From: Natronomonas salinimetallica
GTDB lineage: Archaea; Halobacteriota; Halobacteria; Halobacteriales; Haloarculaceae
Direction: 5' to 3'
DNA: 64,000 nucleotides
Assembly: GCF_013839515.1 (NCBI RefSeq)
Contig: NZ_JACDNQ010000008.1
Span: 50,584-114,583, forward strand
In this document: positions 52,737-60,369 of the stretch, in pieces
Layout: each line of letters begins with the position of its first letter
Numbering within the stretch: position 1 is the stretch's first letter
Position numbers and translations under genes: made by a program
Notes under the pieces: model-generated
Databases searched by the model: none
The model's input: only the letters and a program-made list of their open reading frames with translations
Told to the model about the DNA's origin: nothing

Positions 52737-52988
52737 TGTCCGTCGAGTCGATCACCGCATCCGGTTCGGCGCGGCTCGATCACCTGGCAGCGGAACCTCG
52801 GGATTCCCGTCGAGAAGGTGGCAAGCCGAGCGGCGACGACGCCCGATGTGATCCGTCGCTACTACGATCAGCCCGATCTCGATGAAGCTCTCGACCGTCG
52901 ACGGGCCGACACCGAACACATCGATATCGAGCGGCACCTGGCTCCTGAAGATCTGTCTGAGAACGAATGTCAGGAGGGTGAAAAATGA
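52737..52988 (+). pseudogene. C-terminal remnant of a tyrosine recombinase/integrase
   Basis: The frame reads SPHPVRRGSITWQRNLGIPV then VASRAATTPDVIRRYYDQPD and an acidic tail to the TGA at 52988. This is the C terminus of a haloarchaeal phage-type integrase: the HxxR (HPVRR) of the active site and the catalytic-type Tyr in RRYYDQ are retained, but everything upstream is missing or out of frame. It lies 56 bp from the 3' end of tRNA-Trp, a typical integration site. Confidence 0.75.
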
Positions 52989-53044
52989 CGGTTTTCAGTA
53001 CCCTAGAAGTGTCAGCGAAAGGTGAAAAAATTAGAAGAATCGAG

Positions 53045-53224
53045 TGGGGACGGAGGGATTTGAACCCCCGATTTACTGATATCTCCGGTGTGCGCCTCGG
53101 AACTCCAGAGGGTCGTCAACGCGGCGCGATGATCAGTCGGCCGCTCGGTATATCAGTCTGGAGTCTCGTCACCGGGCGCGTGGCCTCTGGAGTCAGTCGC
53201 CATGCCTGGCTTGGCCACGTCCCC
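53045..53224 (-). tRNA. tRNA-Trp (CCA) with 106-nt intron
   Basis: Acceptor GGGGACG (53218-53224) pairs with CGTCCCC (53046-53052), discriminator A at 53045. Exon 1 (53187-53224) ends ACTGACTCCAG with anticodon CCA; exon 2 (53045-53080) continues ATCAGT, restoring the ACTGA/TCAGT stem. The T arm is GGGGGTTCAAATCCC. The intron at position 37/38 is the place where haloarchaeal pre-tRNA-Trp carries a box C/D RNA that guides its own 2'-O-methylation; GTGACGA and CTGA box-like sequences are visible in it. Confidence 0.95.
53081..53186 (-). ncRNA. tRNA-Trp intron, box C/D guide RNA type
   Basis: The 106-nt intron of the tRNA-Trp gene. On the transcript it contains a C-like GUGACGA, D-type CUGA sequences and two segments complementary to or repeating the anticodon region (ACTCCAGA and TCTGGAGT), consistent with the known haloarchaeal role as guide for methylation of C34 and U39 in tRNA-Trp. 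Processing requires the splicing endonuclease and the RtcB ligase. Confidence 0.75.
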
Positions 53225-53304
53225 TCGCCGATTTGTACCTCCGGTTTGCGTAAATGGGTTTCGATTCGCGGTACGGCTATAGGGCCGGCGGTCGAAGCGC
53301 CCGC

Positions 53305-53643
53305 ATGGACGGGACGATCCCGGTCACCGTCCGCGAGGACGGCGAGGAGACGACCGTCGAGGCCGAACGCGGGGCAGTCCTCCGGGACGTCCTCCGCTCG
53401 AACGGCGTCGACGTATACGGGTCCGTCTCGCGGGTGACGAACTGCGGCGGGCGCGGGCTGTGTGGCACCTGCGGCGTCCGGATCGAGGGCGGCGACGGGA
53501 CGGCGGTCCCGGCGGCGGGGCTCCACGACGCGGCGGCCAAGCGGTGGGGGTACCTCCGGCTGTCGTGTCGGATTCGGGTCACGGAACCGATGACGGTCGA
53601 GCTGGTCGAGAAGGTCCTTTGGGGGCAGTTGCTGCCGGACTAG
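53305..53643 (+). CDS. 2Fe-2S ferredoxin, 112 aa
   Basis: A plant-type [2Fe-2S] ferredoxin fold with ligands in [15 protein letters not shown] and the distal LSCRI. The N-terminal half ([20 protein letters not shown]) forms the usual ubiquitin-like sheet. The ATG at 53305 has GCTATAGG at 53274-53282, the -27 position. It is shorter than the abundant halobacterial ferredoxin and lacks its acidic insertion. Electron partner unknown. Its stop TAG overlaps that of the next gene (CTAG). Confidence 0.88.
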   Translation: MDGTIPVTVREDGEETTVEAERGAVLRDVLRSNGVDVYGSVSRVTNCGGRGLCGTCGVRIEGGDGTAVPAAGLHDAAAKRWGYLRLSCRIRVTEPMTVELVEKVLWGQLLPD

Positions 53644-53864
53644 CGGTCCGTCTCGCTCCAGCCGCAGTCCTGGCATTTATACCCCGTGATGAACTCCGTG
53701 ACGCTCGGCATGTAGCCGACGGAGAGCACGTTGCCGCCGCACTCGGGGCACTCGCGGTCGGCGTCCTCGATCGCTTCGGCGTCCATGACGCCTTCGCCCT
53801 CGACGAGTTCGGCGAGCTTTTTCGGCGTTACCATCCGTCCTTCGACGACGCGGTTATCGGCCAT
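53640..53864 (-). CDS. DUF5795 zinc-ribbon protein, 74 aa
   Basis: A 74-aa protein with a helical N terminus ([19 protein letters not shown]) and a C-terminal zinc ribbon ([26 protein letters not shown]). The pattern matches haloarchaeal DUF5795. Convergent with the ferredoxin gene; the two stop codons share the palindrome CTAG. Function unknown. Confidence 0.78.
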   Translation of the reverse strand: MADNRVVEGRMVTPKKLAELVEGEGVMDAEAIEDADRECPECGGNVLSVGYMPSVTEFITGYKCQDCGWSETDR

Positions 53865-54281
53865 ACTGGGGTAACGGACGCCGACGGACCTAAGCCTGAC
53901 CGTTGCGGTTACGGGGCGTCTCGGGCGGACGGCCCGACGCCGTCGGATCGCGCGAATGGAGAGCCCGACCGCCGTCGGATCGCGCGAGTGGACGCCCCGG
54001 CTCGTGTGGGTCGTCGGACCGACGGACCGGCGAGCGTCGATTCGGGGGGCACTCGCCGGGATCTGACGACAGCAGTCCCCTCATACTGCCGGACGTACCC
54101 AGTTGAATCGCGGGCCACTCGACACGTACGTTCGACCGGCGGTTCGGACATGTACCGAGCCGGACGTTCACGAACGTACGTCCGGCGGTATCACGAACGT
54201 CTTGCCGGCAGTACGAGCGGGTCGCCCCGCCGTTGCGGTCCGAACCCGAGCGCACTTATCGCTGCCGGCCCCACTGCCGGT
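53865..54281. other. Intergenic region with two repeat types, no gene seen
   Basis: A 417-bp gap. A roughly 31-bp imperfect direct repeat (CCGACGCCGTCGGATCGCGCG) occurs at about 53934 and 53965, then palindromic element D at 54081-54193. CACTTATCG near 54253-54261 is the -27 box for pelA. No frame looks coding. Confidence 0.5.
54081..54193. repeat. Dispersed palindromic element, copy D (113 bp)
   Basis: Left end TCATACTGCCGGACGTACCC (54081) and right end, read on the complement, TGATACCGCCGGACGTACG (54193). The centre is longer than in the other copies and contains extra inverted motifs (ACACGTACGTTCG and CGAACGTACGTC). A further CTTGCCGGCAGTACG follows at 54201. Unlike the other copies it is not next to a stop codon. 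Confidence 0.75.
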
Positions 54282-55349
54282 ATGCGCATCGCCGACCGCG
54301 AGACCGTCGAAGGGGGGCGCGAACGGATCACCGTCGTCCCCGAGAGCCTCGACGACCTGTGGCATCTCACCTATATTCTCGAACCGGGCGACGCCGTCTC
54401 GGGCGATACGACCCGCCGGATTCAGCGCGACGACGACATGACCCGCGATACCGGCGGCCAGCGCGAGCCGATGTGGCTCGAAGTCGAGGTGGCGGACGTC
54501 GAGTTCGCGAAGTTCGCGAACCGCCTCCGCGTCGGCGGCGAGATCGTCGACTGCTCGCGTGAGGACCAACTCGGCTTTCATCACACGTTCAACGTCGAAG
54601 AACACGACGAAATCACGGTCGAGAAGGACTGGCAGGTCGACCAACTCGAACGCCTACAGGAGGCCGTCGAGACGGCGGAACAGCCCGACGTCGCCATCGC
54701 GACCGTCGAGGAGGGCGAGGCCCACGTCCACACTGTCGCCCAATACGGTGTCGAAGAGCGCGCGACGATCACCGGGACGACCGGCAAGGGCGAGTACGCC
54801 CGGGGTCGCAACGAACTGTTCGAGGAGCTGGCCGCCGTCCTGAAACGCCTCGACGTGGAGGCGATCATCCTCGCCGGCCCCGGCTTTACCAAACGGGACG
54901 CCCTCGACCACATCGAGGACGCCGCCCCCGAAGCGGCCGAGCGGATCCAGACGGTCGACACCGCGAGCGTCGGCGATCGCGGCGTCCACGAGGTGTTGAA
55001 ACGCGGTGCGGTCGACCGGATCCAGACCGAGACCCGGATCTCGAAGGAGGCGGAGTACATCGACGAGCTGATGGAGCGGATCGCCGAGGGAGCAAAAGCC
55101 GCCTACGGGATCGACGAGGTGGCCGAGGCCGCCGAGTACGGGGCCGTCGAGACGCTACTCGTCCTCGACGAGCGCCTCCGGGAGGAGCGCGCGGACGAAG
55201 GCGAGTGGGCGCGCGATGTCAACGGAATCATCTCGAACGTCGAACGGCAGGGCGGCGACGTGGTCGTCTTCTCTCACGAGTTCGACCCCGGCCAGCAACT
55301 CGGGAATCTGGGCGGGATCGCAGCGCTGTTGCGGTATCGATTGAACTGA
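54282..55349 (+). CDS. pelA: mRNA surveillance protein pelota
   Basis: Archaeal pelota (aPelota) is an eRF1-like factor that rescues stalled ribosomes with aEF1-alpha and ABCE1. The 355-aa protein has the N-terminal SmR/Lsm-like domain ([22 protein letters not shown]), a central domain ([29 protein letters not shown]) and the eRF1 domain 3 at the C terminus ([34 protein letters not shown]). It lacks the GGQ of true release factors, as expected. Start ATG 54282. Confidence 0.94.
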   Translation: MRIADRETVEGGRERITVVPESLDDLWHLTYILEPGDAVSGDTTRRIQRDDDMTRDTGGQREPMWLEVEVADVEFAKFANRLRVGGEIVDCSREDQLGFHHTFNVEEHDEITVEKDWQVDQLERLQEAVETAEQPDVAIATVEEGEAHVHTVAQYGVEERATITGTTGKGEYARGRNELFEELAAVLKRLDVEAIILAGPGFTKRDALDHIEDAAPEAAERIQTVDTASVGDRGVHEVLKRGAVDRIQTETRISKEAEYIDELMERIAEGAKAAYGIDEVAEAAEYGAVETLLVLDERLREERADEGEWARDVNGIISNVERQGGDVVVFSHEFDPGQQLGNLGGIAALLRYRLN

Positions 55350-55354
55350 TCCGG

Positions 55355-56113
55355 TCACTTCCGCCGCAGATCCACCGTCAGGCCGTCGCGAGCCACCCGA
55401 ACGTCGCCGTCGAAGGCCGCCTCGACCGAGTCGGTCATCTCGTCGTGGCGGCCCTCGGTGTGGGGATACAGATGCGTCAGATAGACGCGGCCGATTTCGT
55501 GGCCCGAAAGCACTTCACCGAGTCGGCCCGGTGTCGGGTGGTTATCCACGTCGATCTCGTCCGGGAACGAGCAGTCGTGGGCCAACACCGCGGCGCCCTC
55601 CGCGAGCTCCGCGACGGATTCGGTCGCCTCGCTATCCCCCGAAAAGGCAAAGACCGCGTCCTCGCTCTCGAATCGGTAGGCCAGACCGTACGCCGAGTGG
55701 GCGGTTTCGGCCGCCTCGACGCCGTAGCCGGCCACCGTCTCGGAGCCGGGGCCGATCTCGCGGATCGAGAGGTCGATCCGCCCGTCCATGTACTCGTAGA
55801 CGTCGAACAGTCCCCGGAGAAGCGCCTCGGTGCCATCGGGACCGACGATCTCCAGGTCGGTCTCGCCGGCCAGCCACCGGGCTTTCAAAAGTGCCATCAG
55901 GTCGGAGACGTGGTCGACGTGGTGGTGGGTCAAAAGCACCGTCTCGATCCCCTCGTAGCCGACGCTCGTCTCCGCGAGGCCGTGGAGGACGCCGCTGCCG
56001 CAATCGACGAGCAGTGGCCCCGCGTCGCCGTCGGGATCCTCGATTAGCAGGCCGGTCTGGAACCGATCGCCGGTCGGCATCGCCGAACCGGTGCCGAGAA
56101 AGGTCACTCGCAT
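55355..56113 (-). CDS. MBL-fold metallo-hydrolase (RNase Z-like), 252 aa
   Basis: Beta-lactamase fold with VDCGSG and the metal motif LTHHHVDHVSDL, followed by AHSAYGLAYRFE, FSGDSEATE and HDCSFPDE and the last His in VYLTHLYPHTE. This arrangement resembles tRNase Z and its arylsulfatase-like relatives. It lacks the flexible exosite arm of true RNase Z, so substrate is uncertain. It diverges from the broken NUDIX gene over a palindromic site. Confidence 0.86.
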   Translation of the reverse strand: MRVTFLGTGSAMPTGDRFQTGLLIEDPDGDAGPLLVDCGSGVLHGLAETSVGYEGIETVLLTHHHVDHVSDLMALLKARWLAGETDLEIVGPDGTEALLRGLFDVYEYMDGRIDLSIREIGPGSETVAGYGVEAAETAHSAYGLAYRFESEDAVFAFSGDSEATESVAELAEGAAVLAHDCSFPDEIDVDNHPTPGRLGEVLSGHEIGRVYLTHLYPHTEGRHDEMTDSVEAAFDGDVRVARDGLTVDLRRK

Positions 56114-56147
56114 ACCGACGTGGTCGGGGCCGCCGGGGAAGTATGTT

Positions 56148-56163
56148 CATACATGAATGTATG
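56148..56163. promoter_or_regulatory. Palindromic site between divergent MBL and NUDIX genes
   Basis: CATACAT-ga-ATGTATG is a perfect palindrome (7-bp arms), with an overlapping GTATG...CATAC partner at 56141-56152. It overlaps the -27 region of both divergent genes (starts 56113 and 56185). A dimeric regulator could control both. Confidence 0.55.
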
Positions 56164-56184
56164 CATCACGCCCGACGGTCCAGT

Positions 56185-56415
56185 ATGGTCGACGTCCGAG
56201 CGCTCGCGAGCGACGCCGTGATCGTCCTCGACGGGGACGTCCTGCTCCTCGAACGGGATCACCCGCCGTTCGAGGGGCAGTGGGTTCTCCCCGGCGGACT
56301 CCTCGAACGCGACGAGACCGCGAGAGAGGCTTTGCGTCCACGAGACGAGAGAGGAAGTCGGCCCCGACGTCGAGGCGATCGAGGCGTTTCTCTCGGGCGT
56401 TCCACGGGCGTGTGA
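56185..56415 (+). pseudogene. NUDIX hydrolase, frameshifted and truncated
   Basis: The first 49 codons read a proper NUDIX N terminus (ASDAVIVLDGDVLLLERDHP) and the start of the Nudix box (PGGLLERDETAREA). The second half of the box, HETREEVGPDVEAIEAF, is in another frame, so a single-base shift near 56333 breaks the catalytic motif. Soon after, a second shift follows and the last roughly 60 residues of the family are absent. No repair by in-frame coding is possible without correcting the shift. Confidence 0.8.
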
Positions 56416-56486
56416 TGGCCGAAATCGAAGCGGAAAACGGCGGGGAGTGCGTCACCGCCGATACGGACGGGTGACGCCGACAGCGG

Positions 56487-58226
56487 TCAGCCGGCCCCGG
56501 CGACCGTCTCGTTGCCCCTCGCCCGCTCGTCGTCGGGTTCGACGATCGCCGTCTCCTGGCCGGGTTCGACGGGGATCCGCTCGACTACGTCCCCGTTTTC
56601 GTCGGTGATGATCACGTAGTAGACGGCGTCGACCGTTTCGTCGCCGTCCTCGATGGGTTCGAGGTCCTCGTCGGCCACCGTGCCGGCGATGAACGACCGA
56701 ACCGCCTCGTCGTCGCGTATCTCGACCGTTCGGCCGGTGTCGGCGTTGACGAAGACGTTCCGGGTCACGTCGGTGAAGTCCGTCGGCGAGACCTTGATGT
56801 GCCACCACAACTCGCCGTCGATCGTGACCGGAACCGGTTCGGCGACGACGAAGTTCTGCCCCCAGTTCGTCCGCGAGTCGGCGGAGCGTGCGATCCCCAT
56901 CGCACGTTCCGGCCCCGTCAACGTCTCGTCGTCGGTCCCGAAGAAGGTATACTCGCCCGTCTCGGCGTCGACGAACCACACCTCGTCGAGGCCGCGGGTG
57001 TCCTCGCCGTAGGGCTCCATCGCGGTCACGTAGGACATCCGCTCGCCCTCGAGATCGATGACGAACGGCTGGGCGTTGTCGGCTCCGGAGGGGAGCCTGG
57101 CGACCTCGATTTGCCCTCTGTGTGCGCCGACGGTGGGCAGTTGGTTGATGATGCCGTTTCGGTAGCCGAGCGACCGCATCTCCGTGCGCGTAAGCGTCGT
57201 CGGATAGAGCCGCTGTCCCTCGAGGATCGGCTCCGATCGGGCCTCCTCGGGCGTGAGGTGGTCGATCCGCCCGTCGGGATGGAGCAACGCCCCGCCGTCC
57301 CACGTCGGCGTCGTGTGCGGGAACGGTGTCAGGTGCCACTCGTGGCCCGTCTTGGGGTAGTACATGTAGGGCCGCCCGTCGTGGCTGAACTCGACGGCGT
57401 CGTCGTCGTACTCGGTGACGTAGTCGGTCTTTTTGAGGTTCCAATCCGCCGAGCGGTGGAGCAACATCCCCTCGCCGTACGTGAACTCCTCTTCGTACAC
57501 CTCGATCTGTCGGTCGTCCATGCGGGTCATCTCGGTGACGAGAACCCCGCGTTGGTGCTCGATGAGGGTGTTCCGGAAGCCGTCGGGCTGGATGGCGTAG
57601 GACCACGCCAACGCGCCCGATTCCGTGCGGGCGATGTCGCTCGTCCCGAGTCTGTGTTGGCGATAGGAAACGGACCCACGCGTGGTGATGTCGGCTACCT
57701 GCCGGGGGACGACTCGGGGGTTCTCGGGGTTCGCCTGCGGGAACTCCTCGACTTCGGTCGCCTCGCCCATCGTCTGTTGGGCGAGCGTGCGCTGTTCGAA
57801 CATGCCCGCGGGCACGCTGACGAGCACGGACAGGATCGCCAACACGCCGACGGCGGTGACGAACAGCCGGAGTTTCCGCCCCGGCGAGCCCTGCAGTTCC
57901 AACAACACGTCGACGGGACTGTCGGCCTCCCGCAGGACACGTCCGAGCGGGCGGGTTCGGTCCTCGTCGACGTCGAAGGGCGGGAGAAACCACAGCACGA
58001 GCGCCGCGAGGACCGAGCCGCCGCCGAACACCGTGAGTCCGGGCGAGTAGAGGACGCCGTAGACGAACCCATGCCAGAGCGGTCGCGTGACATACCACAG
58101 AAGGACGACGACGCCGACGCCGAGGAGTCGCGTGGCGGCGTGGATTGCGAGCGATCGCCCGCCCGACCCGCCGCCGGGGACGTCGAACGATCCGTCGTCG
58201 CCTCCGGAGGGACTGTTGGCTGCCAT
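56487..58226 (-). CDS. Membrane-anchored protein of unknown function, 579 aa
   Basis: Three hydrophobic segments in the first 150 residues (ATRLLGVGVVVLLWYVT, VLAALVLWFLPPF, LFVTAVGVLAILSVLV) are followed by about 400 residues of beta-rich extracytoplasmic domain with several WWHIKVSP and VNADTGRT (PepSY-like) blocks. The ATG at 58226 is chosen because GATACTTATG (complement near 58251-58260) is at about -30; longer frames run through a tandem repeat. No family recognised with confidence. Confidence 0.7.
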   Translation of the reverse strand: MAANSPSGGDDGSFDVPGGGSGGRSLAIHAATRLLGVGVVVLLWYVTRPLWHGFVYGVLYSPGLTVFGGGSVLAALVLWFLPPFDVDEDRTRPLGRVLREADSPVDVLLELQGSPGRKLRLFVTAVGVLAILSVLVSVPAGMFEQRTLAQQTMGEATEVEEFPQANPENPRVVPRQVADITTRGSVSYRQHRLGTSDIARTESGALAWSYAIQPDGFRNTLIEHQRGVLVTEMTRMDDRQIEVYEEEFTYGEGMLLHRSADWNLKKTDYVTEYDDDAVEFSHDGRPYMYYPKTGHEWHLTPFPHTTPTWDGGALLHPDGRIDHLTPEEARSEPILEGQRLYPTTLTRTEMRSLGYRNGIINQLPTVGAHRGQIEVARLPSGADNAQPFVIDLEGERMSYVTAMEPYGEDTRGLDEVWFVDAETGEYTFFGTDDETLTGPERAMGIARSADSRTNWGQNFVVAEPVPVTIDGELWWHIKVSPTDFTDVTRNVFVNADTGRTVEIRDDEAVRSFIAGTVADEDLEPIEDGDETVDAVYYVIITDENGDVVERIPVEPGQETAIVEPDDERARGNETVAGAG

Positions 58227-58260
58227 TGGGTCCGGTAGTGTACGCATACCCATAAGTATC

Positions 58261-58369
58261 CGCGACGTGCCGGTCCGCAAGCTACGCGTCCGCGACGTGC
58301 CGGTCCGCAAGCTACGCGTCCGCGACGTGCCGGTCCGCAAGCTACGCGTCCGCGACGTGCCGGTCCGCG
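58261..58369. repeat. 30-bp tandem repeat, 3.6 perfect copies
   Basis: Units at 58261-58290, 58291-58320 and 58321-58350 (CGCGACGTGCCGGTCCGCAA...) are identical; the first 19 bases of a fourth copy follow. It lies directly upstream of the promoter of the 579-aa membrane protein, between divergent genes. At three helical turns per unit, regularly spaced protein binding is conceivable; a VNTR is equally possible. Confidence 0.95.
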
Positions 58370-58472
58370 GGCCAACCGAACCGGCGTCCATCGCTTCCGG
58401 ACGACGGGAGTGAACCCCTACCGTTTAGTCCACGAGGGCCGAAGGGCCGATACGGACGCACTACGCGAACAC

Positions 58473-59009
58473 ATGATCGGAACGCTACTTTCGGCACTCG
58501 GTGGGGGATTGGGAGCGCTGGTCGAATCGGCGACCGGCTGGGTGGGGATGGGGGTCGTCTTCGTGTACTCGTTTTTGATCGCGTTCGTCCTCCCGGGGCC
58601 GAGCGAGGTCGTGTTGCTCGCCCCGATCGATCTCGCCGGCTCGCCGGCGGTGAACCTCCTGGGCATCATGTTGGTGAGCGCGACCGGGAAGGCCGCCGGG
58701 AGCGTCCTCGCGTTTCACATCGGTCAGGAGGCGAAACGGGCCGGACCGATCACCCGGTGGCTGCGGCGCTCTCGGTTCGACGTCCTCGAGTGGTCGGAAC
58801 GACGGTCCGTACAGTTGGCACGGCGCTTCGGCTACGGCGGCCTGGCGATCGCGCTCTCGGTTCCGTTCTTTCCGGACACGATCTCCATTTACGCCTTCGC
58901 TATCCTCGAGCGGGACTACGTCAGGTTCGCCGTTGCGACGTTTCTGGGGAGCCTCGGCCGCCTCGCCGTCACGGTCGGGCTCTTCGGCGGGATCGTGACG
59001 GTGTTTTGA
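58473..59009 (+). CDS. VTT/DedA-like membrane protein, 178 aa
   Basis: Predicted membrane protein with about five helices, a conserved-type FLIAFVLPGPSEVVLLAPI re-entrant region and VPFFPDTISIYAFAIL, LGRLAVTVGLFGG at the C terminus, matching the SNARE-associated/VTT (DedA-like) superfamily; lipid transport is known for some members. ATG 58473 is preferred over GTG 58410, with CGATACGG near 58447-58454 as its -27 box. Its TGA is the start of a half palindromic element. Confidence 0.75.
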   Translation: MIGTLLSALGGGLGALVESATGWVGMGVVFVYSFLIAFVLPGPSEVVLLAPIDLAGSPAVNLLGIMLVSATGKAAGSVLAFHIGQEAKRAGPITRWLRRSRFDVLEWSERRSVQLARRFGYGGLAIALSVPFFPDTISIYAFAILERDYVRFAVATFLGSLGRLAVTVGLFGGIVTVF

Positions 59010-59112
59010 TACTGCCGGGCGGACGTCCGCGGTGTGCGTTGTCCCGTCGAGTCCGGCCGTCGAGTCCGCCGAGTCAGGCCGTCGAGTCCGCCGAGTCAGG
59101 CCGTCGAGTCCG
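59007..59112. repeat. Half palindromic element and 22-bp tandem repeat
   Basis: TGATACTGCCGGGCGGACGTCC at 59007 matches the ends of elements A-D; no second end is clear. A 22-bp unit (GTCGAGTCCGCCGAGTCAGG) is repeated at 59059-59080 and 59081-59102, with a partial third copy. The stop codon TGA of the VTT gene is the first three bases of the half element. Confidence 0.65.
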
Positions 59113-59117
59113 TCCCA

Positions 59118-60344
59118 CTAGACGAGCAGCGTGTGGAGCGCATCGGGAACGACGAGCACGTCGCTGCCCGGTTCGATCGCGTCCGCGACGCGCTCGCGTG
59201 ACTCCATCAAGCACGCGTCGACGACGTCCGGCGCGTCGCTGTTCGTTACGTAGACGTCGTACTCGGTGAGCACCCGGGCGAGGACGAAGGCCCGCTGAGC
59301 GCCCGGCTCGTAGCCCTCGCGCATCTCAGCATAAAGGGCGTCGGCATCGCTCGCGCCCGAGAGCCGATCGTAAAAACGGCGCTCGCCGGTTCCCTCGCCG
59401 GCACCCTCGGTGAGCGCCGCGGGGACGACGAGTCGGCCGCCGGACCGCAGGGGGTCGTTCGCCCCCAACGCGACGTACGTCGCGGCGCGGGTCGCCTGAT
59501 AGAGCGTCGCGTCCTTCGGCGCGCCGACGCCGGCGATGACGGCGTCGTACTCGCCGTCGACCTCGACCGAAAGCGCCTCCCTCGCGCTGTCGGCGAGGGT
59601 CTCGACGACCGGGCGCGGCGTTCCCGCCGCCACGTCGAGGATGCCGGCGGGGCCGTGGGTGACGTTGAGACAGAACCCGAGCCCACACAGATCACCGGCC
59701 TCGTCGACGGCCGCCCGGAAGGGGTTGTCCTCGATCCGGCCCAGCCTGACGCCCGGACGCGAGAGCAGTTCCGGGCCGTGGGTGTAGCTGATGAGGGATT
59801 CGCCGCCGGCACCGATCGCGACGGTCTTGCCGCCGCCGGAGAATCCGGCGTACTGGTGGGGTTCGACCATGCCCGTCGCGAGGACGAGGTCGGCGTCGGC
59901 GACGCGGCGGTTGCACTCGATCGGGACGCCGTCGACGCGGCCGACGACGACGGTGTCATCGGGGTCGTGGTTCACCGCGATGTCGGCGTGCTCGCCGAGC
60001 ATCGCCGCCAGTTCCGCGTCGGTCATCGGCCGGTGGAGGCCCAACCCGACGACGACGGTCACCTGTCCCTTTCGGACGCCCGCCCGGGCGAGTTCGGCGC
60101 ACAGGACGTCGACGAGTTCGGCGTCCGGCGTCGCCCGAGTCAGGTCGGTGACGACGATCACGACGCTGTCGTCGGGAGCGACCGAGTCGGCGAGTCCCGG
60201 CCCGATCGGCTCCGCGACGGCCGCTTCGGCCGCCGCCCGGACGTCGACGGCGGTGCCGCCGGGCGGGTCCGCGACGGTTACCGCACAGTCGGGGAGCGCG
60301 ACGTCGATCGATCGGCCGCCGAGTGGCACGCGGACCGGGGTCAT
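59118..60344 (-). CDS. larA: Nickel-dependent lactate racemase-like protein
   Basis: A 408-aa LarA homologue. Expected residues are present: GLHRPMTDAEL (His), GMVEPHQYAGFSGGGKTVA (His and the pincer Lys) and YTHGPELLS (His). LarA uses a nickel-pincer nucleotide built by LarB, LarC and LarE, none of which is next to this gene. It may racemise lactate or another 2-hydroxy acid. The C-terminal half has the typical TLYQATRAATYVALG region. Confidence 0.88.
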   Translation of the reverse strand: MTPVRVPLGGRSIDVALPDCAVTVADPPGGTAVDVRAAAEAAVAEPIGPGLADSVAPDDSVVIVVTDLTRATPDAELVDVLCAELARAGVRKGQVTVVVGLGLHRPMTDAELAAMLGEHADIAVNHDPDDTVVVGRVDGVPIECNRRVADADLVLATGMVEPHQYAGFSGGGKTVAIGAGGESLISYTHGPELLSRPGVRLGRIEDNPFRAAVDEAGDLCGLGFCLNVTHGPAGILDVAAGTPRPVVETLADSAREALSVEVDGEYDAVIAGVGAPKDATLYQATRAATYVALGANDPLRSGGRLVVPAALTEGAGEGTGERRFYDRLSGASDADALYAEMREGYEPGAQRAFVLARVLTEYDVYVTNSDAPDVVDACLMESRERVADAIEPGSDVLVVPDALHTLLV

Positions 60345-60369
60345 GTATATACGGGCCGTCGTTCGTGCG

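Noticed and set aside
52645-52851. 68-codon + strand frame before the integrase remnant
   Set aside because: Serine/arginine-rich and in a different frame from the integrase remnant; no similarity visible upstream of HPVRR.
54243-54282. Further palindromic element end in ACTGCCGGTATG before pelA
   Set aside because: Only the short word ACTGCCGG matches, and in the wrong orientation relative to ATAC; likely chance in GC-rich DNA.
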